A DNA stretch of 64,000 nucleotides from Alloprevotella sp. Lung230 (GCF_014385435.1 NZ_JACSUD010000001.1:465596-529595); one strand, 5' to 3'. Counted from the first letter of the stretch, positions 43,506 through 53,205 are shown. The notes: generated by a model from the sequence alone, not told the origin. Program-made: numbers and translations.

Positions 43506-45989
43506 ATGTTTGCCGACATCGTCCTCCCCCTCGCCGTCCCCGGTGCCTACACCTACCGCGTCCCGCCGCTCCTCGAAGGGCGCGTGGAGATGGGCTCGCG
43601 CGTGGTCGTTCCGCTCGGAAAGGCCAAACGCTACACCGGCATCGTCCTCCGCCTTCACCAAGACGCCCCCCCTCTGGCGGCCGACCAACTCAAAGACATC
43701 GAAGAACTCGTGGACGCCGAGCCACTCCTGCTCGAAAACCAGATTGACCTCTGGCGCTGGATGGCCCACTACTACCTCTGCCATCCCGGAGAAGTGATGA
43801 AAGCCGCCCTGCCATCGGGGCTCAAACTGGAGAGCGAAACCCTCTTTGCCGTGACCGAAGGCACCGACTTCGATGACGATGACCTCGGCGAGGTGGAGCG
43901 CGCCGTCGTCCGCACGCTCGCCGCCCGGCCGCAGTCGTTGGCCGATGTGCGCAAGGCGGTCGGTCGGCCGGGAGTGGTGTCGGCCGTGAAGCGGTTGGTC
44001 GAAAGTCGCGTCATCGAGGTCGAAGAGCGCGTGAGTCAGGCTTTCAAGACGAAGACCGAACTGCAATACCACCTTCCCACGGCCTACCGCGACGAGACCC
44101 GGCTCAATGCTGCCTTCCAGGCCCTCAGTCGCTCCCCGCGGCAGCACGAAGCCCTCATCACCTTTGCCGAACTCGCCGGTGCCGCGGCCGCTTTCACCCT
44201 CGACAATCCCCACCTCATCGCCGACGTACGCCGCAACGACCTCATCCGACGCCTCGGCGACAACGCCGCACCAGCCCTCGCCGCCCTCGTCAAGCGCGGC
44301 ATCCTGGAGCGCATCAACATCGAAGTGGGCCGCCTGAAGACCCACAAAGCCCTGCCCGGATGGCTCGACCGCCCCCTGAGCGAAGCCCAGCAGGCGGCTC
44401 ACGACGCGATTGTCCGCAGTTGGGATGACCACGAGGTGGTGCTCCTCAAAGGGGTAACGTCCAGCGGAAAAACGGAGATTTACACCAAACTCATCCAACG
44501 CACCCTCGCCGAGGGACGACAGGTGCTCTATCTCCTGCCCGAAATTGCCCTCACCACTCAAATCACCGACCGCCTGGGCAGATACTTCGGTGAGCAGCTG
44601 GGCATCTACCACTCCAAGTTTCCCGACAACGAACGCGTCGAACTCTGGCAGCGGCAGCTCACCGACCGCGCCTTTCCCATCATCCTCGGTGTGCGCTCCG
44701 CCCTATTCCTCCCCTATCGCAACCTCGGCCTCATCATCGTCGACGAGGAGCACGAGACTTCCTACAAGCAGCAGGACCCTGCCCCCCGCTACCATGCTCG
44801 CGACGTAGCCGTCCTTATGGCCCACCGGCAGGGCGCGAAAGTGCTCCTGGGCACGGCCACGCCCTCTGTGGAGAGCTACACCAACGCCCAAAAGGGGAAA
44901 TACGGACTGGTGGAGCTCAACACTCGCTTCGGCGACGTCCGTCTGCCGCAAATCCTGGTGGAGAACCTCGCCGAGCTACGGCGCAAGAAGCAGATGACCA
45001 CGCCCTTCTCCCCCCGCCTCATCGAGGAAACCGAGGCCGCGCTCAAGGCCGGACGGCAGGCCATCTTCTTCCTCAACCGCCGCGGCTACAGCCCCGTTGT
45101 CCAATGTCGCTCCTGCGGATGGTCGCCCTCCTGCAACCGCTGCGATGTCTCTCTCACCCTGCATCAGAAGATCCACAAGCTCGTCTGCCACTACTGCGGT
45201 GCGGTCTACGACATTCCCACCCATTGCCCCCAATGCGAGCAGGCCGACCTGCGCGACATCGGGGCCGGCACCGAGAAGATTGAAACGGCCGTGGAGAAGA
45301 CTTTTCCCCAAGCCCGGGTCGGACGCATGGACCTCGACACCACCCGCTCACGTTCGGCCTACGAACGCATCATCCGCGACTTCCAAAGTGGACACACCCA
45401 CCTCCTCGTCGGCACGCAGATGGTCACCAAGGGGCTCGATTTCGAGGGCGTCACCCTCGTGGGCATCCTCAATGCCGACCAACTCTTCAACCAGTGCGAC
45501 TTCCGAGCACACGAGCGTTCCTTCCAGATGCTCACCCAGGTGGCAGGGCGCGCCGGTCGCCGCGGGACGCAGGGCACGGTCATCCTCCAGACGCGGCAGC
45601 CCGACCTGCCCATCGTCCGCTGGATTGTCGAAGGTGACTACGAGGCGATGTACCAATCCGAGATGGCCGACCGCCGCATCTTCCGCTTTCCTCCTGCCGT
45701 GCGCCTCATCGCCATTTTCCTCAAACACCGCGAAGAGCGCACCGTGGCCGCCGCAGCCCGCAGCCTGGCCGGTATGCTCCGCCCCTACTTCGGCGACGAC
45801 CTCCTCGGCCCCGACCGCCCAGCCGTGGGCTTCGTGCAGATGCTCCACATCCGCAAACTCCTCCTCAAGGTAGACACCCGCTACTCCGCCGCCGATGTGC
45901 GCAACATCCTCCTCTCCGCCCGACAAGGCCTCCTCAACGTCGATGCCTTCAAGCGCGTCAGCCTCTATTTCGATGTCGACCCACTCTGA
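43506..45989 (+). CDS. priA: Primosomal helicase PriA
   Basis: An 827-residue helicase. The N-terminal DNA-binding domain (MFADIVLPLAVPGAYTYRVP, GSRVVVPLGKAKRYTGIV) is followed by the helicase core: Walker A LKGVTSSGKTEIY, DEEH box IIVDEEHETSYKQ, GTATPSVES, and VAGRAGRRGTQG (motif VI). Between the lobes are eight zinc-ligand Cys residues (CRSCGWSPSCNRC, CHYCG, CPQC). It restarts stalled replication forks. Length is normal for Bacteroidetes PriA. Confidence 0.95.
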   Translation: MFADIVLPLAVPGAYTYRVPPLLEGRVEMGSRVVVPLGKAKRYTGIVLRLHQDAPPLAADQLKDIEELVDAEPLLLENQIDLWRWMAHYYLCHPGEVMKAALPSGLKLESETLFAVTEGTDFDDDDLGEVERAVVRTLAARPQSLADVRKAVGRPGVVSAVKRLVESRVIEVEERVSQAFKTKTELQYHLPTAYRDETRLNAAFQALSRSPRQHEALITFAELAGAAAAFTLDNPHLIADVRRNDLIRRLGDNAAPALAALVKRGILERINIEVGRLKTHKALPGWLDRPLSEAQQAAHDAIVRSWDDHEVVLLKGVTSSGKTEIYTKLIQRTLAEGRQVLYLLPEIALTTQITDRLGRYFGEQLGIYHSKFPDNERVELWQRQLTDRAFPIILGVRSALFLPYRNLGLIIVDEEHETSYKQQDPAPRYHARDVAVLMAHRQGAKVLLGTATPSVESYTNAQKGKYGLVELNTRFGDVRLPQILVENLAELRRKKQMTTPFSPRLIEETEAALKAGRQAIFFLNRRGYSPVVQCRSCGWSPSCNRCDVSLTLHQKIHKLVCHYCGAVYDIPTHCPQCEQADLRDIGAGTEKIETAVEKTFPQARVGRMDLDTTRSRSAYERIIRDFQSGHTHLLVGTQMVTKGLDFEGVTLVGILNADQLFNQCDFRAHERSFQMLTQVAGRAGRRGTQGTVILQTRQPDLPIVRWIVEGDYEAMYQSEMADRRIFRFPPAVRLIAIFLKHREERTVAAAARSLAGMLRPYFGDDLLGPDRPAVGFVQMLHIRKLLLKVDTRYSAADVRNILLSARQGLLNVDAFKRVSLYFDVDPL

Positions 45990-46019
45990 CCTTTTTCCTT
46001 TCCCTCCCCTTGAATGTTA

Positions 46020-46873
46020 TGCTCACACTTCTCCTCCTCTTCTCTCTTGTGGGCGTGGGCTGCCACCACCCCACTGTGCCTCCCACTGCCGATGCCCACT
46101 ATTCGCCTGCCGACTCCGTGCAGGTGGAGCGACTGTTGGCCGACACCACCCTGCTCTCGCCGCTCGACTTTGCCCGCTGCCTCAAAGGTCGGCCCTACGT
46201 CTCCTTCACCCTCGAAACGGGCGATCCCGAGCGCTTGGTGGTCAACCTCCGCGAACTGGACTGCGCCACACTGGTCGAAACCTCCCTCGCCTTGGCCTGG
46301 ACGCGCCGCCGTAGGGAAACCGCCTTTACCGACTACTGCCGCTCGTTGCGCCGCCTGCGCTATTTCGACGGCCGCACCGACGGCTATCTCTCCCGCCTCC
46401 ACTACCTTTCTTTCTGGATGAAGGAGCAGACGGGCCGTGGCACCGTGGCCGAAGTGGTGCTCCCTGCCGCCCTCACGCAGCCGCTCAACGTGCGCCTCAA
46501 CTACATGAGCACCCATCCGCAAGCCTACGCTGCACTGCGGGCGCACCCCGAGTGGGTCGACAGCATCGCTGCCCTTGAGCGCCGGTACTCCGGCCGCGTG
46601 GGCCGCTTCATTCCCAAGCACCACCTCGGCAAGAGCCGCCGCGAACTCGGGGCCATCCACGACGGCGACGTCATTGCCATCGTCACCAGCAAGGCCGGGC
46701 TCGACTATTCCCACCAGGGCCTGGCACTATGGGGGGCCGACGGTCGCCTCCACATGCTCCACGCTTCGAGCGACCGCAAGCGTGTCATCGAAGACGAGCG
46801 CACCTTGCAGGACTATCTCAACCGCATCCCCCACACCCTCGGCATCCGCGTGTTCCGCCTCACCGACCGCTGA
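46020..46873 (+). CDS. DUF1460 (NlpC/P60-like) lipoprotein
   Basis: About 284 residues; the start is the ATG at 46010 or 46020 (MLTLLLLFSLVGVGC), a short lipoprotein signal with Cys in the lipobox. DUF1460 is shown by LRELDCATLVETSLALA (probable catalytic Cys), RLHYLSFWMKEQ and GAIHDGDVIAIVTSKAGLDYSHQGLALW (probable catalytic His) followed by LHMLHASS. Family members are cell-wall peptidases/amidases cleaving peptidoglycan peptides. It follows priA by about 20-30 bp. Confidence 0.85.
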
Positions 46874-46943
46874 ACTGCTCGCCTGCTCCCCTCCCGGTCG
46901 CTGTGCTTGTCACGGCCTGCCCACCTGTTTGTCGCCCATCGAA

Positions 46944-46992
46944 AAAGCCATCGGTGCGTAAGAACGTTGTGTTCCTACGCACCGATGGCTTT
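46944..46992. terminator. Bidirectional terminator between DUF1460 and pgi genes
   Basis: A long inverted repeat (left arm 46944-46965, right arm 46971-46992; 5-nt loop; one mismatch) built on AAAGCCATCGGTGCGTA lies between convergent genes, followed by TTTATATATA. Confidence 0.8.
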
Positions 46993-47014
46993 ATATATAG
47001 GGTCACCTCTGCGC

Positions 47015-48346
47015 TTAGAGGCGGGCCTTGATGGCTTCCGTTTCGGCTTCATAGCCGGGCTTGCCGAGGAGGGCAAACATATTCTTCTTGTAGGCTTCGA
47101 CACCGGGTTGGTTGAAGGGATTGACGTCGAGCAGCAGACCGCTCACGCCGCAGGCCCGTTCGAAGAAGTAGATGAGTTGACCGAGGTAGTACTCGTTGAG
47201 TTCGGGCATCACGATGCGCAGGTTGGGCACACCACCGTCCACGTGGGCCAGCTGAGTGCCGAGTTCGGCCATCTTGTTCACCTCGTCCACGCGTTTGCCG
47301 GCCAGGAAGTTGAGGCCGTCGAGGTTTTCTTCATCGTGGGGGAAGAGTACGGTGTGGCGGGGCTTCTCCACGGAGATGACGGTTTCGAAGATGCTGCGTT
47401 CGCCCTCTTGAATCCATTGTCCCATCGAGTGGAGGTCGGTGGTGAAGTCCACAGCGGCGGGGAAGATGCCCACACCGTCCTTGCCCTCACTCTCGCCGTA
47501 GAGTTGCTTCCACCATTCGTTCATGAAGTGGAGTTTCGGTTGGAAGTTCACGAGAATTTCAATCTTCTTTCCAGCACGATAGAGGGCGTTGCGCACGGCG
47601 GCATATTGCGTGGCCATGTTGTCTTCACCGGCACATTGTGCTTCCATGTCGGATGCACCCTTGACGAGGGCATCGATGTCGAAACCGGCGCAGGCGATGG
47701 GGAGCAGGCCCACGGGGGTGAGCACCGAGAAGCGGCCGCCCACGTTGTCGGGGATGACGAACGAAGCGTAGCCCTCTTGCGTTGCGGTGACGCGGGCAGC
47801 ACCTTTCTGGGCATCGGTCACGGCCACAATGACTTTTTGCGCCACTTCCTTGCCACGTTGCTCCTCACATTGCTTCTTGAGCAGACGGAAAGCGAGCGCA
47901 GTTTCAGTGGTCGTGCCGCTCTTGGAGATGTTGATGACGCCGAATTTGCGGCCGCGGAGGTAGTCGCAGAGTTCGTAGAGATAGTCTTCACCGATGTTGT
48001 TGCCGGCAAAGAGGATGACAGGATTTTTGCCATCGTTGGTGAGCCACTCAAATTGGTTGCCAAGGGCTTCAATCACCGCGCGCGCACCGAGGTAGGAACC
48101 GCCGATGCCGGCCACCACGATGGTGTCGCAGTGCTCGCGCAGGGTTTGGGCGCAGGCTTTGATTTCGCCCAAGAATTGCGGGGTGATACTGCTGGGCAGG
48201 TGCATCCATCCGAGGAAATCGTGGCCGGGGCAGGTTTGATTTTCGAGCGCCTGCTGTGCGGCAGGCACGTTGGCTTTCACTTCATCGAGCACACCGGCCG
48301 CGAGAAACCGGGTGGCATTGTCGAGTTCTAAACGAATAGCATTCAT
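47015..48346 (-). CDS. pgi: Glucose-6-phosphate isomerase
   Basis: A 443-residue protein from the ATG at 48346 ([18 protein letters not shown]). PGI motifs present are [74 protein letters not shown] and the Lys/His region near the C-terminus. It interconverts glucose-6-P and fructose-6-P in glycolysis. It has its own consensus promoter 60-90 bp upstream. Confidence 0.95.
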   Translation of the reverse strand: MNAIRLELDNATRFLAAGVLDEVKANVPAAQQALENQTCPGHDFLGWMHLPSSITPQFLGEIKACAQTLREHCDTIVVAGIGGSYLGARAVIEALGNQFEWLTNDGKNPVILFAGNNIGEDYLYELCDYLRGRKFGVINISKSGTTTETALAFRLLKKQCEEQRGKEVAQKVIVAVTDAQKGAARVTATQEGYASFVIPDNVGGRFSVLTPVGLLPIACAGFDIDALVKGASDMEAQCAGEDNMATQYAAVRNALYRAGKKIEILVNFQPKLHFMNEWWKQLYGESEGKDGVGIFPAAVDFTTDLHSMGQWIQEGERSIFETVISVEKPRHTVLFPHDEENLDGLNFLAGKRVDEVNKMAELGTQLAHVDGGVPNLRIVMPELNEYYLGQLIYFFERACGVSGLLLDVNPFNQPGVEAYKKNMFALLGKPGYEAETEAIKARL

Positions 48347-48403
48347 TGTAAGTAGTGTTGTTTGGGATAGGTCGGGGACAATCCCCCACCTGATTTTCAT
48401 GCG

Positions 48404-48435
48404 CAAAGGTACACAAAGTTTGCTGGCAGACCAAA
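48404..48435 (-). promoter_or_regulatory. Promoter of pgi
   Basis: On the minus strand TTTG (48432-48435), a 20-bp spacer and TACCTTTG (48404-48411) match the Bacteroidetes consensus; the start codon is 58 bp downstream. Confidence 0.8.
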
Positions 48436-48519
48436 GAGAAGCGCGCGATTTTATGGGCAAAACATTAATTTTTCTCATTGCGAAGCGTGGGTATCCCTCC
48501 CCTTCTTTCTGGTTTACAA

Positions 48520-48742
48520 GGCGCAAAAAGTACGCCACGAACGTCGGAAACTTCATTACGACAAGGAAATTCTATAATTCAAGGTTTGGTTTATATAAAC
48601 CAAACCTTGAATTACATAAACCAAACCTTGAATTATAGATTGCACGTGATCTGACGGAGTTTGCACGATTCAGAGACAACTTTTCCCCTTACGCCCTTAT
48701 TTTTCAAAAAATCCCCAAGCGCTGCGAAGCACTGGGCAGAAT
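48520..48742 (-). repeat. Dispersed repeat with internal palindromic units, copy 2
   Basis: The reverse complement of this block aligns with 28078-28313: the same CGCTTGGGGATTTTT hairpin end, GGGCGTAAGGG, CAATCTATA, TTCAAGGTTTGGTTTAT palindromic units and the same core up to GACGTTCGT (48537-48573 here). It has fewer palindromic units than copy 1. It fills most of the pgi upstream gap (48436-48869). The remaining part ends with CGAACACCTACTT (48846-48858), a MITE-like end. Confidence 0.8.
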
Positions 48743-48869
48743 AAAGGGAAGGAATAAGAAAAGAGGGGGGTACTTCACTTCCTCGATGTACTTTCAAGAT
48801 AAGTATATTTTCTCTACTTTGCTACCCTCTTTGTTTCAACTCATTTCGAACACCTACTTAATAGGAACA

Positions 48870-50036
48870 TCAATGAATTTTGTCTGTTATTGATTTCATC
48901 TTGTCATATGCATCAACAAGAGCATTGACAATCTCTTCTGTTTTATCCCCATCTATAATTGGAAGATGCAAATAAGTACGTTTTCCGCGATTCTCATCTA
49001 ATTTTATATAGTTGGGGAAAGCTTCAAGAACAGCTTCCTTGTATGGGAACCAGTTTGACTTGTCCCATGTTGTTATATAAATATGGAACTCTCCACAATA
49101 TCCTTTTTCTGTTGCTTCATAACTTGACTCTATACCTATACGATTAGTTTTGTCGTTAAAGGAAAATCCTAAATCCCATCCTTCCCATATCCACCATCCT
49201 GCTTTAGTTCTTTCTTTTGCCCTCTCCGCTATAGAGACGATTTGCTCCTTTTGTCGTGGGCGAATACCTGCTTGGAAATTATTGTAGCGATTAATAAGTC
49301 CTTCTATACTTTCTTTATTCTGCATAAAGAAATCAAACTCTCTTTTGCTGTTTATATCATCCATGTTCTCTATTGTTTTCATAAAATCAATCATATAAGT
49401 AAGATATTTCTGATCGCAGGACATCATGTAGCTGCCCAACTCCTTATGAACCTCTGAAAATAGGTCTTTATAAAGGACGGGACGAAATCCATTATGTTTC
49501 ATCCGTTCCTTACTGTTGGAATCTAATAAGGGAAAAACAGATAAAACCAATAATATCTGATGTTTCTTATCAGCATAGTTTTCATGTATGTGCTTGGCGT
49601 ATACTTCCAGTGGGTTATACAAGCCGGCCGTGGTCTTGTTTTCTATCGCAATAACAAACTCCTCTGATTTAACAACAATATCAATTCTCTTGTCTTCAGC
49701 ATACTCTTCTGTAACACATTCTACATTATTATAGAAAGGCAGATTCTCACCTTGCCTTGAAACACGCCATAATGCAGACAACCACAAATCATGCAACCCA
49801 TGTTCTGCAAAGGGATTGAAATAGAACTGCAAGATTCTGCTACACACTTCTTCGAATCTGCTATTCGGATATTTACAAATATCCATAAAAGTGGGACGCA
49901 AATCTTGCTTAGGCAACTGCTCAAACTGACACAATAGCTCTTTATCTGTCTTTCTTTCCCGCAATTCGTTATTGGAGGTTTCTGTTTTTTTATCTTTCAT
50001 ATCAAAATTCTGAAACATAAAATCGCAGCAATCCAA
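48870..50036 (-). CDS. PD-(D/E)XK nuclease superfamily protein
   Basis: A 388-residue protein. The N-terminal third has WRVSRQGENLPFYNNVECVTEEYAEDKRIDIVVKSEEFVIAIENKTTAGLYNPLEVYAKHI: RIDIVV (Asp) and AIENKT (Glu-x-Lys) are the nuclease core, and the following Tyr/His helix fits the PDDEXK_4-type family. The C-terminal half (WEGWDLGFSFNDK, GEFHIYITTWDKSNWFPYKEAVLEAFPNYI) is a companion domain common in these proteins. It is intact and stands alone, AT-rich, at the edge of the defence island. Start choice among several Met residues is uncertain. A defence role is inferred. Confidence 0.75.
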   Translation of the reverse strand: MDCCDFMFQNFDMKDKKTETSNNELRERKTDKELLCQFEQLPKQDLRPTFMDICKYPNSRFEEVCSRILQFYFNPFAEHGLHDLWLSALWRVSRQGENLPFYNNVECVTEEYAEDKRIDIVVKSEEFVIAIENKTTAGLYNPLEVYAKHIHENYADKKHQILLVLSVFPLLDSNSKERMKHNGFRPVLYKDLFSEVHKELGSYMMSCDQKYLTYMIDFMKTIENMDDINSKREFDFFMQNKESIEGLINRYNNFQAGIRPRQKEQIVSIAERAKERTKAGWWIWEGWDLGFSFNDKTNRIGIESSYEATEKGYCGEFHIYITTWDKSNWFPYKEAVLEAFPNYIKLDENRGKRTYLHLPIIDGDKTEEIVNALVDAYDKMKSITDKIH

Positions 50037-50166
50037 GCGGGACTGCTGCGACTACTATTCTGTGAGAGGTTTATTTCACTTCCTCAAAACAAATACATAT
50101 TGATTTACAGCGAATTGCAATAACATGGTACAAATATGATTACTGAAATCGATTGCAAACAATCGG

Positions 50167-50803
50167 TTATATTGCATCGTCTATTTTTTCGTAGCAATAA
50201 TGGAAAGACTTTTCCTTATCATGAAAAGCTACAAATAGGAATTCCCCATTTTTCAATGGCGTATATTTTGTTATTGCGTTATTGAAATCCTCGGATAAGT
50301 GATTTAGTTCTTCTTCTTTTGAAATATTGAAAATCATCAATCTTAATCCTGTATTTGATAACAGTAGTTTTTGAAAATCATATTTGATACCACTATACCG
50401 ATCTCCTTTTTTTGTCCTCTCTGCGTCTATTTTCCCATTCGGATTCAACAATCAGAGGAAAATCTAGAGGAAAATATCCCCCATCGTTATCTTCTCTATA
50501 CCATAGTAAGTCGTATAACCATTCTCTATTTACAAACTTAGAGTCTCCTTTTTCATTTTTATATTTATCCATGAATTCTTTAGACAGAGAATGGGAATAA
50601 ACCTTGTATTCTTTTTCACCCCCCCCCATCAGGGTTAGAGCTTCAAAAAGTTTTGTCGTTCGCTCTCCTCTCTTTATAATAGGAGTATCTGGGGAATAGA
50701 AACTCTTTGAAACTTCCTTTGCTAATTTCTCTATTATTTGCCTTGCAAGTTCATTACCCACATTAATATTATCTCCATCCTTATATAGGATCCAATTTCC
50801 CAT
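50167..50803 (-). pseudogene. Hypothetical protein split by a frameshift in an A7 run
   Basis: Two overlapping frames, 50393-50803 and 50167-50451, together give one protein of about 210 residues: MGNWILYKDGDNINVGNELA in the first, EWLYDLLWYREDNDGGYFPLDFPLIVESEW at the joint, and YDFQKLLLSNTGLRLMIFNI with a C-terminal FLFVAFHDKEKSFHYCYEKI in the second. The D...xVESEW...DFQKLL pattern is reminiscent of a small nuclease-like fold, but I do not recognise the family. The frames switch at the A7 run (T7 at 50407-50413 on the plus strand). A long G run (C9-10 at about 50622) lies further upstream. Either the gene is broken or it is read by slippage. The 50037-50166 gap has no gene. Confidence 0.6.
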
Positions 50804-51330
50804 ATTAATTGTTTGTTTAAGATGTTACATTCTTCACGTTCTATTATCCACTTACCTGACTTTGTAGAGCCTTCGTGCTTGATGAGTCCTTGCTTAGTTA
50901 TATTCTTAATATGATATTTAATGCCGTCAAGAGTAATGCCGATAGATTGAACCAACTCCTTTTGAGTAATTTCAGGCTTTGCCTGAATAGCTGATAAAAT
51001 CCTTTCTTGGGTAGTTTCTTGGATAGTTTCTTGGATAGTTTCTTGGATAGTTTCTTGGATGTTTCTTGGATGTTTCTTGGATGTTTCTCCTCCAAAACCC
51101 TCTTCAAAATACTTTTGAGAAACGTTCTCAACTACTCGAAAAGCTGTAATCAATGAAAAATCAAAATAGGCTTGCCCGTTACCGTTTTCTTCCAACTCCT
51201 TCTGGCCTCGGTAGACTCCACGACTGAATCGGTTTACATAGCCCAAGACTTTCATTGCTTCGGCAATAAAGGGGTTGCGATAGTGCTCACATTGGGGAAA
51301 TTATCATAGGTTCCTTGACTAAAAAATCAT
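50734..51330 (-). pseudogene. C-terminal remnant of an AlbA_2/Schlafen-type ATP-binding regulator
   Basis: The frame 50734-51255 starts MKVLGYVNRFSRGVYRGQKELEENGNGQAYFDFSLITAFRV and ends in a winged HTH (ILSAIQAKPEITQKELVQSIGITLDGIKYHIKNITKQGLIKHEGSTKSGKWII), which is the C-terminus of the common AlbA_2 plus HTH proteins. Just upstream, GTYDNFPNVS and YRNPFIAEAMKVLGY of the same family are encoded but separated by a one-base loss, and the N-terminal AlbA_2 domain is missing. The middle carries a short-unit tandem repeat (51003-51085). The 3' end overlaps the split gene at 50803. Confidence 0.7.
51003..51086. repeat. Tandem repeat with 12-bp and 11-bp units
   Basis: TTTCTTGGATAG repeats four times (first unit variant GGGTAG), then TTTCTTGGATG three times, ending TTTCTCC. 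In protein the 12-bp units encode a QETI repeat. The 11-bp units each shift the frame, so only three of them together restore it. Unit number changes would switch the frame. Confidence 0.85.
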
Positions 51331-51335
51331 TTAAG

Positions 51336-51926
51336 CTACACTTTAATTTTCTTATCATCTATGATCTCTACCGAATTCTGGAATCGTATTACCACATTAT
51401 GTCTCTTCTTCATTGCTGATAAGTAAGGTTGGGTTAAACTAATATTAGTAAAAGGAGGGCGTTGCATAGGCAACGAAGCTAATAAGTAGCAAGTATTATT
51501 CTTATCGAAAACACCTTGAGACCTATAGTAATATTGTGTTTTAAATAGTTGCTTTCGAGCTTTGTTTAAATTATTCTCGTTGTTCTTAGGCTTGCAGCTA
51601 TACTTTAACTCAAGAAAGAGAATCCAAGACTCATCATTACCACTATGAGGATAAATAACACATTCACATTGAGACAAAGGACTGCCATTGGCTCGAATAA
51701 AACTTGTGTTATTGAAAGGAATACCATCTATCTCCAAATTACATGGATTGTTTACCGTGAAATAGTCTATATCGCTCGATGGAGAACCTTTAATCAACTC
51801 TACTGCTCGTTTAATTTTATCCAGCTTTGTTTGTTCTGTATAGTCTGCCACATATATTGAACTGCATGTGGTGATGCCATTAGTCAATTGGTGAGGGAAA
51901 TGATTTTGTATATTTGTTCGTATCAT
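51336..51926 (-). CDS. Putative PD-(D/E)XK nuclease partner of the AAA ATPase
   Basis: A 196-residue protein. A candidate active site is CECVIYPHSGNDESWILFLELKYSCKPKNNENNLNKARKQLFKTQYYY: a polar residue before a turn, then the strand ending in Glu-Leu-Lys (E-x-K) and a basic helix with Gln, as in PD-(D/E)XK nucleases. No family is recognised. The start codon overlaps the stop of the ATPase by 1 nt (TAATGA), so the two are translationally coupled and probably work as a pair. Effector of an ATPase-sensing defence module is the likeliest role. Confidence 0.65.
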   Translation of the reverse strand: MIRTNIQNHFPHQLTNGITTCSSIYVADYTEQTKLDKIKRAVELIKGSPSSDIDYFTVNNPCNLEIDGIPFNNTSFIRANGSPLSQCECVIYPHSGNDESWILFLELKYSCKPKNNENNLNKARKQLFKTQYYYRSQGVFDKNNTCYLLASLPMQRPPFTNISLTQPYLSAMKKRHNVVIRFQNSVEIIDDKKIKV

Positions 51927-53203
51927 TATTCGTAGTAATTAAGCATTGAATAAAAATCATCCATCAAGTCTTTCATTTTCTGGTCGAAATAATTATCAGA
52001 AATTAGTCCATCTTCTCCTTGAATGGTACCCCTTACAACACCTTCTCTGATTTCATAAATAGATACATCTAAAGGATTGATTTTAGATAAATTACATTTG
52101 AGTTTACCCAATTCATTCGCCTCCATTTTTTTACTGACCAAACCTGCCATCATACAGTTATTTAATGCATATAACACATACGGACTATGTGTTGTAAGCG
52201 TTAATCTGTTCCCTTCTTTATTCAAACACTTTTGTAAGAAGTAATACACCAAATCTCGTTGAGTTTCTGGAAACAAATTTTGTTCTGGCTCTTCAATAAT
52301 AAACTGAGAGTTCGTTGTTTTAAACAAACTATTTGATATGGTTTTGTAGTCATCAAAATATTCAACTGCTTTTTCTTCCTTTTCGTGGAGTTTTTCGTTA
52401 AAAGAATTCACGAGTTCTTGTATATCTCCTATAGGTAAATCATCCTTATCATAATAAGGTTTTAACACTTTTTCCACCGCAAGAATTCTGTTGACCCGTT
52501 GTTTTCTTTCATCCTGTTCAAAAGAAATAGTATCTTCATCATATATCCATTTTGTCAAATATTCAATCATTGCAATTAAGGGAGTAATAGACTGCAACCC
52601 GCTTGATGCGTTTGACAAGAGGATATCATACTCGGCATCATTATTATTACCTCTAATATGGTCTTCTTCACTTCCTTCAACATAATAATAGTTAACACCA
52701 AGATTCAGAACAGATAAATTATTTTCATTTGAATATTTCTTACGGGCTTCAAACCAATCAAACAAGAAACTTCTAATATTAGTATTCCCAAATTCTGATT
52801 TTCTTGCTTCAGGAAGAATAACCATATTACGTTCAGAAGGGATATAAGCTATTTTACTACGTTTGTATGCATATTTATCAACCCATGAGATTGAACATTC
52901 CTCATTTTCCCACACAATATCTAAGACCTCACTTTTGTAGTGAATATAACTATCAGAATTAAAGTAACCTTTTATCTTATGAAAAGACTCAAGACGTTCT
53001 CTGAAATATGTTTTATTTTCTTGATATTCGGAAAGGGATTGACTTGTCGCCACATCTTTTTCCACCCACGTACAAAAACTAATAATTTTTGCGATGGTAC
53101 TTTTACCACTACTTTGTTGTCCCATAAAGACATTAATCCTATTGAGAGAAATCTCTACAACCTCTTTTATAGGGCCTATATTTTTTATTGTTATTGTTGA
53201 CAT
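51926..53203 (-). CDS. AAA_21/ABC-type ATPase of a two-gene defence module
   Basis: A 425-residue protein. ITIKNIGPIKEVVEISLNRINVFMGQQSSGKSTIAKII has the Walker A loop (residues 28-35) of SMC/ABC-like AAA_15/AAA_21 ATPases. SNASSGLQSITPLIAMIEYL is the ABC signature region, FIIEEPEQNLFPETQRDLVYYFL the Walker B/D-loop and TLTTHSPYVLYALNN the H-loop. There is no C-terminal TOPRIM domain, so it is not OLD. This ATPase plus small nuclease layout resembles Septu and related two-gene systems, where the ATPase senses and the nuclease acts; the partner here is not an HNH protein. It starts 2 bp after the XRE gene. Confidence 0.78.
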   Translation of the reverse strand: MSTITIKNIGPIKEVVEISLNRINVFMGQQSSGKSTIAKIISFCTWVEKDVATSQSLSEYQENKTYFRERLESFHKIKGYFNSDSYIHYKSEVLDIVWENEECSISWVDKYAYKRSKIAYIPSERNMVILPEARKSEFGNTNIRSFLFDWFEARKKYSNENNLSVLNLGVNYYYVEGSEEDHIRGNNNDAEYDILLSNASSGLQSITPLIAMIEYLTKWIYDEDTISFEQDERKQRVNRILAVEKVLKPYYDKDDLPIGDIQELVNSFNEKLHEKEEKAVEYFDDYKTISNSLFKTTNSQFIIEEPEQNLFPETQRDLVYYFLQKCLNKEGNRLTLTTHSPYVLYALNNCMMAGLVSKKMEANELGKLKCNLSKINPLDVSIYEIREGVVRGTIQGEDGLISDNYFDQKMKDLMDDFYSMLNYYE

Positions 53204-53205
53204 AG

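Noticed and set aside
42723..44612. Very long open frame on the minus strand (629 codons) across rnhB and priA
   Set aside because: It lies opposite well-supported core genes in GC-rich DNA, where antisense frames stay open by codon bias; its translation is low-complexity and matches no family.
46907..48331. 474-codon plus-strand frame opposite pgi
   Set aside because: pgi on the minus strand has all family motifs and a promoter; the antisense translation is Glu/Val/His-rich without domains.
51003..51086. Tandem array considered as CRISPR
   Set aside because: Units are 11-12 bp with no spacers and lie within a coding remnant; no CRISPR array or cas gene was found in the window.
51926..53203. 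AAA ATPase considered as OLD nuclease or PARIS AriA
   Set aside because: No TOPRIM domain in the protein or in the neighbour; the partner looks like a PD-(D/E)XK nuclease instead.
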